Origin: Euphorbia lathyris
Taxonomy: Eukaryota > Streptophyta > Magnoliopsida > Malpighiales > Euphorbiaceae
Assembly: GCF_963576675.1 (NCBI RefSeq)
Contig: NC_088915.1
Location: 4,469,001 to 4,533,000 of the forward strand
DNA: 64,000 nucleotides
Reading direction: 5' to 3'
The position numbers and the translations under genes are program-made. The notes beneath the pieces are model-generated. The model was not told the DNA's origin. It was given only the letters and a program-made list of their open reading frames with translations, and made no database searches. Shown piece by piece: positions 1-10,388 of the stretch. The first letter of the stretch is position 1. Each line of letters begins with the position of its first letter.

Positions 1-61
1 ACGGCGGGGTACACTTATCCCTTAGTGAGCCTTGTGGTACCGAACGCCGTGAGGCGCATCA
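1..61 (+). repeat. 3' tail of 5' LTR, Athila-like element (cut by window edge)
   Basis: These 61 bases match, almost base for base, the last 61 bases of the complete LTR ending at 19257 (shared tail CGCCGTGAGGCGCATCA). They are followed at once by a primer binding site, so this is the end of the 5' LTR. The rest of the LTR lies left of the window. Confidence 0.9.
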
Positions 62-67
62 AGTTTG

Positions 68-85
68 TGGCGCCGTTGCCGGGGA
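68..85 (+). other. Primer binding site, tRNA-Asp type
   Basis: TGGCGCCGTTGCCGGGGA is complementary to the 3' end of plant tRNA-Asp. It lies 6 bases after the LTR end. This primer choice is typical of Athila and related Ty3/gypsy elements. Confidence 0.88.
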
Positions 86-734
86 TTTATTTCTTCTGCA
101 ATATCGAACCAAAGGTCGATTTGTTAGTTTAGGCATTCCTTGTGAATATCCTTTGTTTATATCGTTTATACATGTATACTTGTTTATAGCTGTTTACATT
201 CATACTTGTTTATAATTATACTCATTTATATCTATACATGTTTATACATATACTTGTTTATACATACACTTGTTTATATACGATTCTTTTTGTGAATGTC
301 CTTTGTCTATATCGTTTATACATGTATACTTGTTTATAGTTGCTTACATTCATACTTGTTTATAATTATACTCATTTATATTTATATTCGTTTATACAAA
401 TGTTTGTTTATATACGATTCTCTTGTGAATATTCTTTGTTCATATCACAAGTACTTGTTTATATTTGTTAATAGTTATACTTGCTTATATGTATACTTGA
501 ACTTGTTTGTATCTATACTTGCTTATGCAAATGCGTGTTTATATTTATACGTGTTCATACCATCTATACTTGTCAATACTTTATACTTGTCCAAACTTGT
601 TTATATAGTATCATATACATGTTCACATATTACATAAAGAAGGTTGTACATTCTCGAACTCTGTATCTTCCGTAGTCGTACTTTCCTTCTCAAGGAAAAC
701 ATTTTTATTTTTATTTATCTTTTCTTTTCAACAT
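86..734 (+). repeat. Athila leader with imperfect tandem repeats
   Basis: The untranslated leader between primer site and gag is AT-rich and holds three imperfect copies of a 130-150-bp unit, starting near 138, 290 and 422 (each begins near TTGTGAAT.TYCTTTGTYYA). Inside each unit the motif TATACTTGTTTATA recurs many times. Short ORFs here are Tyr/Leu/Ile-rich by-products of the repeat and I do not regard them as genes. Confidence 0.75.
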
Positions 735-1879
735 ATGCATACTCGATCAGCGGAAATACCGTGTGTCCCTCTTAACTTTGAACTTGAACGTACTCTTCGC
801 AGGAGCGAGCAAAACAGGACTATCAAACCAGACGAGATCACTAAGCCTATCAAAATGGCTGAGACTAATCCTCCCAACAACAATCGAAATGTTGAGAATA
901 CCGGACCGGAAACTGACACTCGGTTGATGAGCGAGATTTTAGCACCACACCGACACCAACACCTGTCCGACATCGCTGCTCCGAACATATCGGCCAACAC
1001 CTATGAGATCAAGTCGGGCATAATCCACTTGATTCAACAAACATGACTGTTTGGAGGAGAAGCGCATGAGAGCCCGAATGATCATCTGGATCACTTCCTA
1101 ATGTGCGCAAACACTGCAAGAACAAATGGGGTCCCTCAAGATACCGCTAGACTGAAGCTGTTTCCATTTTCACTAACCGGGCAAGCTCTGGAATGGCTAA
1201 GAACATTAGAGCTCGGGTCAATCACAACTTGGGCAGGATTGGAGAAGGAGTTCTTGTCCTACTACTTTCCTCCCTCGAAGACAGCTATGCTTAGGGGTGA
1301 GATCACCTCATTCCACCAACCCGAGCACGAAGCGCTCCACACATCTTGGACCCGATTCAGGAAAATGCTACGCATGTGCCCTCATCATGACATACCTAAA
1401 CATCAATTAGTAAGCCTCTTCTATCACGGTTTGACACCCACTAACAGAGCTACTGTAGACTCTGCAGCGGGTGGAGATTTGTTTAGGAAGACAACAACGG
1501 AAGCGTACGACATGATCAATGAGCTGGCTAGGAAGAGTGTGCAATGGTAAGAGGAGAAACTTGCTAGCCCCACAAGGCAGCGGGTGTTTGCTGTGGAAGA
1601 TCAGGAACCAAACCCGGTTGTTGCAGATCTTAGTAGGAAGATGGATGTCCTGTTGGCTAAGTTTAGCCAACCTCCCACCTGTGTGCACTGTGGTGGCGAC
1701 CACCATGGAAAGGATTATCAGGCAGGTAGCCCCTTCGCTGGAGACGGGGTGGAGATGGTCAATTATGTTAGGGGGCAACCGAGATACAACTAGAACTATA
1801 ACAACTACAACCCCAACAACAACTACAACAACTACAACAACAACAACAACAACTACAGGAGGCCTCAGCACCCGAACCT
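735..1879 (+). pseudogene. Athila-like gag, N-terminal part, broken
   Basis: One reading frame starts at the ATG at 735 and carries in-frame stops at 1044-1046, 1548-1550 and 1791-1793. The central part (about 1130-1500) is a retrotransposon gag capsid domain: FPFSLTGQALEWL, a W..L...F...YFPPSK segment, then Y.GLT and an A.GG.F. stretch. Downstream come the usual CVHCGGDHHGKD zinc-knuckle-like motif and an Asn/Tyr-rich tail encoded by AAC repeats (1793-1860). The frame runs into the Sirevirus insertion at 1880 and resumes in the same phase at 13657 when the insertion plus one copy of AACCT is skipped. Gag normally coats the element RNA in virus-like particles; this copy cannot make a full protein. 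Confidence 0.85.
1875..1879. other. Target site duplication AACCT (left)
   Basis: AACCT directly precedes TGTTGG at 1880 and is repeated directly after CAACA at 13652-13656. A perfect 5-bp duplication is what a Ty1/copia integrase leaves, and it fixes both ends of the nested element. Confidence 0.93.
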
Positions 1880-3285
1880 TGTTGGTCCCTGGTAATTAGT
1901 TCCAAGGGGGGTTTAGGAACTAATATAACTTTTTCGCGTTTTAATTAAGCTGACTTAGTTAATTTGAGAGTTTATTAACTCAGCTTTTGGTCAGCTTGGT
2001 GAGATATGTTTGAAGACAGCTTTAGTCAGATGTTGACTAAAGTTGTTTTCTTGTGAGTTGAGAATTGACACTCTTGGAGGTCAACTTCTAACTCAGCACC
2101 ACTTATTTACTCAAGGTCAGCTTAGGCAATTTATATGTTGAGTAAATATAGCAAACAACACATACAACATAAGAGAGAGTTCAGAGATTACTCAGTATCA
2201 CTTATCCTGGTTCGGCCTCTCTGCCTACGTCCAGTCCCTAGAGTCCTCCGGGCTTTTTGAATCCAATACTGAGCTCTTTAATGGTAGAGCACAAACCAAT
2301 TACAAGGCAGTTGAATATGCAAGAGTACCTTCCTCTATTCGTCTACTCAACTCCTACTAAGTGCTACAACCCAGCACCTAGATTTTTCTACCACTGAATG
2401 CTTACAACCAAGCACTCAGCTTAACACTCTCAATATTCCTATTGATCACAAACTTGTTCTTTTTATGCTAAAGAACACTTTAGATGATTATACAATAATC
2501 AATCTAGCATTTACACAGAGAATAGAAAAGTGGGTGTAAGATCTTTTTGTATTTGAGTGCTTTCAAGATTTTCTCTCTTTGTATTTTCTCTTAATGCTTC
2601 AGTGATAATCCAAGGTTCTTCATTGTCCTTTTATAGAAGGAGTTTGCAGATTTGGATCGTTTGAATTGTTGTTACCGTTAACACCAAAACGGCTCTTTTG
2701 GGGAACAATTTCTGGTCAGCTTCAGACTGCTCCGCCATTCCCTTTCTCTGTTTTCTTCAGGCGTCAGATTTGTCTTCTTGCGTCTGGCTTGTCTGTTTGT
2801 GCCAGTTGTCTTTTACCAATAATCCAATGACCCATGACTCTTGGAATTAGTTTTTTATGTGTCTTCGAGGTTCCAATTATTGGTGCAGAAGGTTGGCAGA
2901 CTTTGTCCTTTAGTGAATGGATCCTTCATGCTGTCTTGACTGTCATTTAGCTTTCTTCGTAATCTTCGGATGTTCAACTTCTAAGCTGAGTTCATTCTTG
3001 GTCAGCTCCGTTCTGTGTAAACGCTTCTGAGGAAGTCTTCAATTTTAGTCAGCTTCGTTTTGCTTCTGAGTCCTATTCCACTCAGCTTCCATTCTGTCAT
3101 GCTGAGTTGCTTTCTACTCAGCTTTGCTTATGCTGACTTTTGTTCTGTCTTTACTTTATATATATTTTTGCACTCAATATTGAACAAACTCATTAGTACA
3201 ATTAAATCAAAGCATTTAAATTTAATTGCCTCTTAATCATGGATGATTTTGTCAAATCAAAATCTTGTGGAAAGGTGTTTCAACA
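1880..3285 (-). repeat. 3' LTR of Sirevirus element 1
   Basis: This 1,406-bp repeat is collinear with 12245-13651. Its minus-strand start is TGTTGAAACACC and its end CCAACA. A TATA-like CTATAAAAGG lies on the minus strand near 2627-2637. It is followed on the + strand by the complement of the polypurine tract. Confidence 0.93.
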
Positions 3286-3375
3286 AACTCCCCCATTTTG
3301 ATGTTGGCAAAATACATAATTATGGAACTCAGTTATAAGTTACCCTATGATTGATATTTTTGGAATGACTCCCCC
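3286..3375 (-). other. Polypurine tract and a second PPT-like copy
   Basis: On the minus strand GGGGGAGTT lies directly against the 3' LTR (3286-3294), and a second GGGGGAGTC occurs at 3367-3375. The first is the expected plus-strand primer. Repeated copies of this tract close to the LTR are a described Sirevirus hallmark (multiplied PPT). Confidence 0.75.
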
Positions 3376-3679
3376 ATAAGGGTTGCACATATTGTCTTAA
3401 CTTAATTCTAAACCTTCCAATGTTTAATTGAATTAGTTTTAAGACACTTGTGTATGCTGACTTAGTTAAATGTTGGATTTTTCAAGATCTGATTTTTCTT
3501 TTTAATTTTAAGTCAGCTTTGTTTTGCTTCTTAATTTGTTTGTTTAGTTTTATCGACCAGTTTGAGGAAATTGTACTTGACATAGATTTAAGTAAAAAGA
3601 TAAAGTCAACCAGGACATATAAACGTTTCCATGCAAGTGCTAAACAAACAACATTTACTTGACTAGACTACATCTAGTT
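3376..3679 (-). other. Non-coding tail between 3' ORF and polypurine tracts (element 1)
   Basis: This AT-rich stretch separates the stop of the 3' ORF from the polypurine tracts. I see no coding motif. It serves as the 3' untranslated region of the element transcript. Confidence 0.6.
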
Positions 3680-6648
3680 CTACTTCTTCTTCTTCTGAGC
3701 TTGGTGGTCAGTATGAGCAATTCCTTTGCCTTTCTCTTTACTTCCAGAAGCATTACCTGCAGGCTGAGGCTGAGTTCCTCCTTGACTTGTCTCCCCCGTT
3801 TTGCCATCATCGGGTTTGTAGAGGAAGGTTTCATTTCGAGCTGCAGATGAGAGATAATGGGAGTAGCGCTGAAGCCTTTTAGTGCTTTCACCCAAGCCAT
3901 CAATGACTGGTACACTATCGTCCTGGACATGCCTAGGAAACCGAAGGGAGCTGCTGATCATGCTAAGGAGGCATTCATGGGATTTGCTCAGCCAGGTGAG
4001 CGAGCTTGTGATCTGACCAAAAGATTGATGGTACAACTTTAGCAGGGCAGAATCATAGAACATACGCTGAGCATTGTTGATGCGCATTGCCTTCATGATA
4101 GCTTGTGAAAAGCTCATGAGTTCACTGTTGGAGACTGGATCAACATCCATCTGTGCTCTGTCTATGTTGAGAAGTCTGACTGCTTCACTTAATTGGTCAA
4201 TAGTACACTGAGAGAAGGAGGATAATAAGTCACGTGTACTGGTCAGCTCAACATTAAGCTTGGTGAAGTATTGTTGGAGTTCGGCAGAGGTGACAAACTC
4301 AGTATTGCTGGGTGGACTTGATTTGGTCAGCTCAGCATTCAGCTTGGTAAAGCAATCATGCAACTCAGCAGAGGTAGCATACTCAGTATGGGCAATGGCA
4401 CTAGATTTGGTCAGTTCCGCATTTAACTTAACAAAATATTCTTGCAGTTCAGTTGAAGTTGCATACTCTGGATTGACTGCCGACAATTTTTGAACTTGCC
4501 CTTCAAGTGAATTCATATGGGTTGCCATTGTAAGCATTAGTTCGGTCAGTTTTGCTATTTGCCCTTGATTCGGTTGCTGAGTTTGAACCGTAGTGATAAT
4601 GCTAACCAGATCTTTTAGTCCTCAAAGTTCATTCAGAAGCTGAGTAATACCTGACAGGTGGGAGGACTCAGCTTGAGTAGATTGGTGACCATCAGCTTGA
4701 GTAGTATTGAAATCTTGAAGCAAGGACTGAGCAGAAGCAATGACATGGCGTCCGAACTCAGTAGCATTCAAGTATACGAATTGATCAGCATTGGGCTCAG
4801 AGGTTGGTATTGAGTTTGATGGTGGTGGAGGAGTTGGTTCTCTGCCAGATTGAGTACCTTGATTGGTACCTGGACTTTGATTGATTTGATGAGTTGAGTC
4901 ATCAACATGTTGTGTTGGAGGTGGAGTTTGATTAGCAAGTTAATCTACTCAGCTTGAAGAGGTGAGGTGGAAACAGGAAGTGTGTCACCTTGAGCAGCTT
5001 GGATTGGATCTGCAGGGTTTTTGGCTTGTTCCTCATCCGGAGTAACAGAGGCTTGTTTTTATACAAGATTTTCTGGTGGTGACTCAGTCTCATTCGAGAA
5101 ATATTTGAACTGGATGTTGGAGAGGTCATCCTCAATTTCTTCTGCAGGAAAAGCATCCATAAGATCAATTTGCTTTTGCGCCTTTTTCTTAAGTCTTCGT
5201 CGTGTCGGAGCTTTTGGGGATGAAGGGTCAGCTTGAATTTCGTCGCTGGACTCAGTAGCAACTGTCTCCTCTTCTACACGTTGCTCAACATGACCCTCAA
5301 CATCATCACTTTCTCTTTCTCCCTGTTCAGCATCCGCCTGAGATTTCTCAACATTGGTATGTTCTTCATGCTCAGTATTAAATTCTTCCTCAGCATGAGT
5401 TTCATCTACAACTTGTTGCTCAGTTCCTTTCTCAACTGCTTTGTCTAGGTCAGTTCCATGACCTGTAGAGATAGCCTCATTTAGAGGAGCAGTTTTAACT
5501 ATTTGTAAGGTGTTAACCTTCTTCCTTTTCTTTAAAGGGGATTCAGGAGTTTCCTCTTTATCCTCAGGCTCATCTTGCCTTTTTCTCTTCTCTGCTAACT
5601 CAGCTTGCTCTTTAGCCTTGTCAGCTTTGGCTTTTTCCTGATACACAAGTCTCACCTTTTTGGGGACAACATGGATGTCTTTAGAGCAGGTTTCAAGAGC
5701 CTTTCTCTTCCTCTTCTTCTGCTCAGGCTGAGCTATCTTAGGGGACTCAGTATGAGTCTCTACTTCTTTTTCAGGTTCATGTTCAAGCTCAGCATCTGGT
5801 TGCTCAGCTTCTTCATCTCCCTCAGCATCCCCAGCTCCTTCATATCCTTTTAAGGGTTGATTGTATAACAGTCCATCCAGTAGAACTGCAGTGATTTCAT
5901 TTCCCAAGCTACTTGTTTCATTGATCGTTTCTATCTGCTTGTCCTCGAGAATTTTTGTGATTAGAGACCCCAAACGGAGTTTCTTACCACCTTGTTGAAA
6001 AGCTCCAACTAGGAAGACGGGAAGATTAAGCGGAGTGTAGGTCAACATATGCCAGATGAAGCACTGTTTGAAGTTTGATGCGGATGAAGCTGAGTTGAGT
6101 TTGGGGAAGATGAAGTTGGTCAGCATGTAATGGACCATCTTCTGTTCTTTTCCCATACAGGTGCTAGGTATTTCACCCTTATGATCCTTGGGTTTACAAA
6201 ACCCCTTGAGCTTCTCAGCCGTGTCTTTTGGCACTTTCTCCTTCGTCGTTCTAAACTGAATTCCTTCGTCTGGTAAATCTAGTAAGGTGGCTAGATAGGC
6301 AGGGGTTACGATGATTTTCTAACTTTTAACTGTGGTCTCCAAATAGTCAGAGTCATCTGCATCAATATGTAGATTCGAGTAGAATTCCCGTACTAACCTG
6401 GGATAGGTTGTTCCTGAAAGAGAGAAGAGACATTTCCACTTGTTCTTCTCGATCCATTCACAGAATGGTTTCTCAAATGAGACAAAGCTTGGAGAAAACC
6501 ATCGGCTTTTTAGAACCTCCAGATTGTTGACCTTTGTGTGTACTTTGATCATTTTTCTTTCTATTTGTGTCGAAGGACCCACGTGGTCAGCCTGAGTGGG
6601 TTTGTTTGAGGTTTGAGTTTTAGGGGTTTTGTTTTTGCCGGAAGCCAT
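3680..6648 (-). pseudogene. Extra 3' ORF of Sirevirus element 1, broken
   Basis: The frame starts with MASGKNKTPK at 6648 and ends with a Lys run at 3680. It aligns along its length with the intact 954-codon ORF at 56087-58951. The N-terminal part has FCEWIEKNKW, REFYSNL and HMLTYTPLNLPVFLVGAF, resembling the putative plant transposon protein domain. The middle is Glu/Lys-rich with nuclear-localisation-like clusters (KKRKK, RRRLKKK). The C-terminal part is probably coiled-coil. In-frame stops lie at 6319-6321 and near 5059. A frameshift is needed near 4940, and another stop lies near 4620. A 28-residue unit is repeated three times near 4241-4480. There is no signal peptide or membrane segment, so I do not call it env. 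Function unknown. Confidence 0.82.
4241..4480 (-). repeat. Three tandem 84-bp coding repeats in the 3' ORF
   Basis: GGTCAG-starting units begin at 4241, 4325 and 4409, exactly 84 bp apart. Each encodes 28 residues with the pattern T.ELQ..F.KLNAELTKSS. The homologous place in element B has a single unit, so this is an in-frame expansion of a probable coiled-coil segment in element 1. Confidence 0.85.
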
Positions 6649-7256
6649 TGTTGAATGTTTTGAGGTTTTAAGGAGAGAGAGAAGTTCGATTGCAGGAGAT
6701 TACAAGCGTAAAGAGTGAAGAGTGGGGATTCTTTCACTTTTTATATAGGTTTATGGCGGCCCTTATTCATTAACTAGCCGTTTTGCCTAGGGACGTCCAA
6801 CCGACAAAGATACTGTCATTTATGACATCTTCGGCGCATGGGTTTTGCCATTAATGTGCGTCTTTCCAAGGTGCCAGAGGTTACACGTGTAGGTTCATTT
6901 TACGCGAGTGGGTTTCTTTTTGATTTTTCTAGAATTCGAAGCATTCGTGATGTTGAGTGCCCATGTTTTGTCTATCTCTAAATAACTCAGCATACGTTTG
7001 AGCACTCAGTATGTGCTTCTACTCAGCATAAGATGAAGACTCAATATGTCTATCTACTCAGCATAGGATATTTACTCAACATTTGTATCTACTCAGTATA
7101 ACCACTCAATGTTTATGTCTATTTAGCATGAGGTTATTTTTCTATTTTTAAACTTAATAGAGAGTAGATATTTATTGTTAATTTACTTAGCATGGCATTT
7201 GCACATTCATTCAAATTTCCACTCAGTATAGCAATCATTCAATCATACAGAATTAT
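6649..7256 (-). other. Spacer between pol and 3' ORF, with 17-18-bp repeat array
   Basis: There is no ORF. From 6985 to about 7130 the core ACTCA(G/A)(C/T)AT recurs at 6985, 7004, 7021, 7039, 7056, 7074, 7091, 7104 and about 7121, mostly 17-18 bp apart. Further copies lie near 7186 and 7219. On the element strand the core reads ATGCTGAGT or ATACTGAGT. The spacer probably holds the leader of the 3' ORF message. Confidence 0.7.
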
Positions 7257-10200
7257 TTAGAGTGGATTTGACATACCAATGGCTTCCCTCAGTATATTGA
7301 ATTGTTCTCGTGCTAAGGGCTTAGTGAAGATATCTGCAAGCTGATCATTTGTTGGCACATAGGTCAGCTTGATCTCATCTTTTAGTACATGGTCTCTGAT
7401 GAAGTGATGCCTTATGCTAACATGCTTCATCCTGCTGTGTTGGACTGGATTTTTAGATGGATCAATGGCACTTTTGTTGTCACATTTGATCTCTATTGTC
7501 TTTGTTTTGACTCCATAATCCTCAAGCTGTTGCTTTATCCATAGGACTTGTGCAACACAGCTTCTAGCAGCCACGTACTCAGCTTCGGTTGTAGACAGGG
7601 TTACAGATGATTGCTTCTTGCTGAACCAAGATACTAGACAGCTTCCAATGAAATAACATCCTCCCGAAGTACTCTTCCGTTCTAGCTTATCTCGTCCGTA
7701 GTCAGCATTAGTATATCCAGTGAGTGTGAAGTCATTTGAAGTTGGATACCATAGACCTGCATCAACTGAGCTTTGCAAGTATCGAAAAATTCTTTTTACA
7801 GCAGTTAGATGAGATTCCCTGGGGTCAGCTTGATATCTAGCACAATAGCATACTGAGTATTGAATATCCGGTCTACTAGCAGTGAGATGGAGTAAAGAAC
7901 CTATCATACCTCGATAGAGTTTACTATCAACTGACTTACTCTTCTCATCCTTGCATAGGACAGTATCAATACCCATGGGGGTTGATATTGGTTTGCAATC
8001 TACCATGCTGAATTTCTTTAACATTTCTTTGGTGTACTTAGACTGACTTATAAAGATGCCATTCTTACCTTGCTTGATGTGAAGTCCAATGAAGAAGTTG
8101 AGTTCATCCATCATTGACATTTCAAACTCAGTTTGCATCTGTTGACTAAATTCTTTGCACAAAGACTCGTCAGTGGCACCAAATATTATATCATCTACGT
8201 ATATTTGTGCAAGTAGGGTATGTTTACCCTTTTTCTTAATAAACAAGATTGTGTCAGCTTTTCCTCTGACATAGTTCCTGGTCAGCAGGAAATTGGTCAA
8301 CCTCTCATACCAAGCTCTTGGAGCTTGTTTCAGGCCATACAAGGCCTTTTTTAGTTTATAAACGTGGTTTGGAAACTTTAAATCTTCAAACCCAGGAGGT
8401 TGATTAACATATACCTCTCCGTTTATAAAGCCATTAAGAAATGCACTTTTCACATCCATTTGGTATAGTTTAAAATTCATGAAACTAGCATAGGCACACA
8501 ATATACGTATAGTTTATAGCCTAGCAACAGGTGCAAATGTTTCTCCATAGTCTATACCTTCTTGCTGACTATAGCCTTGGGCTACAAGTCGAGCTTTGTT
8601 TCTAATCACATTTCCATGCTCATCTAGTTTATTTCTAAAGACCCATTTGGTTCCTATGGGCTTTTGATTCCTAGGTCTAGGTACTAGATCCCATACCTCA
8701 TTTCTGGTGAATTGATCAAGTTCTTCTTGCATGGCATTTATCCAATATTCATCTTGCTCAGCATCAGCAAAATTCTTTGGCTCAAGCATTGAGACGAAGG
8801 CAACATTGCTAAGGTATTTTCTAAGCTGATCTCTGGTCATCAACTTGTTGTTGGCAGCATCAAGAATGGCCTGTTCAGTATGTCCTCTTGGGATCTTTAT
8901 TTCCTTGGGCAATGTTGAATTGTTCGGAAGAGGTGTTTCTACAATCTCTACAGGAATAGATTGGTCAGCAAATGATATTTCAATTTCTTGCTTACCTTGG
9001 GTCAGCTCCTGTATAGATGACACAGAGGCTTCTGGTTGATCAGCGGAAGCTGAGCTTGGTTCATCTTCTTCAGGCTGAGCTGACTTACCTGTAGGGTCAG
9101 TTTTATCAAACTCAACATATACAGATTCTTCTACAACCTGAGTTCTTTTGTTAAATACTCTATATGCTTTACTGTTTGTTGAGTACCCTAAAAAGATCGC
9201 CTCGTCAGCTTTAACATCAAATTTAGCAAGGTTGTCTTTTGTATTGAGTATAAAGCATTTACACCCAAAGGCACGAAAGTATCCAATGTTGGGCTTTCGT
9301 CCTTTCCAAAGCTCATATGGGGTTTTCTTAAGTATATGTCTAACTAGAGCCCTATTCAGTATGTAACATGCCGTGTGAACAGCTTCACCCCAGAAGTACT
9401 TTGGAAGTCTATTTTCACTCAGCATTGTCCTAGCTATTTCGACAATGGTTCTATTTTTCCTTTCAACGACCCTACTTTGTTGAGGTGTTCTAGGAGCAGA
9501 GAAGTTGTGGTCAATACCACTGGTTTCACAGAATTCATCAAACTGTTGGTTTTTGAATTCTCCACCATTATCACTTCTAATGTGAGCTACTCTTAGGTCT
9601 TTGTCATTTTCAAGCTTTTTAATCAGTGTGGTAAACATCTCAAAAGTTTCATCCTTGCTGCTCAGCAAGATGATCCAAGTGTACCGAGAGAAATCATCTA
9701 CAATAACTAAGGAAAATTTCTTACCTCCCAAGCTGAGTGGTTGGATAGGTCCGAAAAGATCCAAGTGTAGTAATTCCAATGGTCTTTTGGTTGAGACAAT
9801 ATTTTTGCTATGAAATGACTTTTTAGTTTGTTTGCCTTGCTGACAAGCTTTACACAGCTGATCTTTTTCAAACTTTAATTTGGGTAATCCCTCAACTAAT
9901 TGCTTTCTAGCTAATTTGGCAAGAAGGTCCATGCTGACATGCCCAAGTCTTCTATGCCATAGCCAGGAGTTGTCCTCTTTAGACACTAAGCATATGTTTT
10001 TAGAAAACTGTTTTTCTAAGTTTAACATGTATACATTTTCTACACGAGGGGCAGTTAAAATTAATTCATTTGTATTTCCCTCGAGTATTTGACACTTAGT
10101 ATCATCAAATACAACCTTTCTGCCGCTTTTGCAAAGCTGAGCTACACTCAGCAGATTGTATTTGAGACCTTTAACTAAGGAGACAAACTCAATAGTTGGG

Positions 10201-10388
10201 TTACCTCCGATAGTACCTGAGCCGACTATCTTACCCTTTTTGTTGTCTCCAAAGCTTACACTTTCACCTCATTTAAGCTATAGTGTGATGAACTGAGTTT
10301 CATCACATGTCATATGCCTTGAGCATGCGCTGTCTATATACCATAGTTTTGACTTCTCCACGCATGTCAAGCTGATCTGCAGTTCAAA
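7257..10388 (-). pseudogene. Copia pol of Sirevirus element 1 (protease-integrase-RT-RNase H), broken
   Basis: The frame is the same as gag and follows the gag amber stop directly. In order: protease with YIDSACSRHMT (Ala where most copia proteases have Gly after Ser); the gag-pre-integrase zinc-binding part WLWHRRLGHVSMDLLAKL with C..C; the integrase core with HLDLFG, RSDNGGEF and VVERKNRT supplying Asp, Asp and Glu; RT with [17 protein letters not shown] and YVDDIIFG; and RNase H with TTEAEYVAARSC and CDNKSAIDPSKNP. In-frame stops lie at 10278-10280 and 10269-10271 (just after protease) and at 8514-8516 (start of RT). Most of integrase and all of RT-RNase H are otherwise open, which fits recent decay. 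Confidence 0.93.

Noticed and set aside
68..85. tRNA gene
   Set aside because: Only the 18-base primer complement is present, with no cloverleaf; the same holds at 12225-12242.
1407..1871. Minus-strand ORF with a long valine run
   Set aside because: It is the reverse of the Asn/Thr-encoding repeats at the gag end; no family motif.
6985..7130. Regularly spaced repeats as a CRISPR array
   Set aside because: Plant DNA, units too short and imperfect, no unique spacers of CRISPR size and no cas genes.
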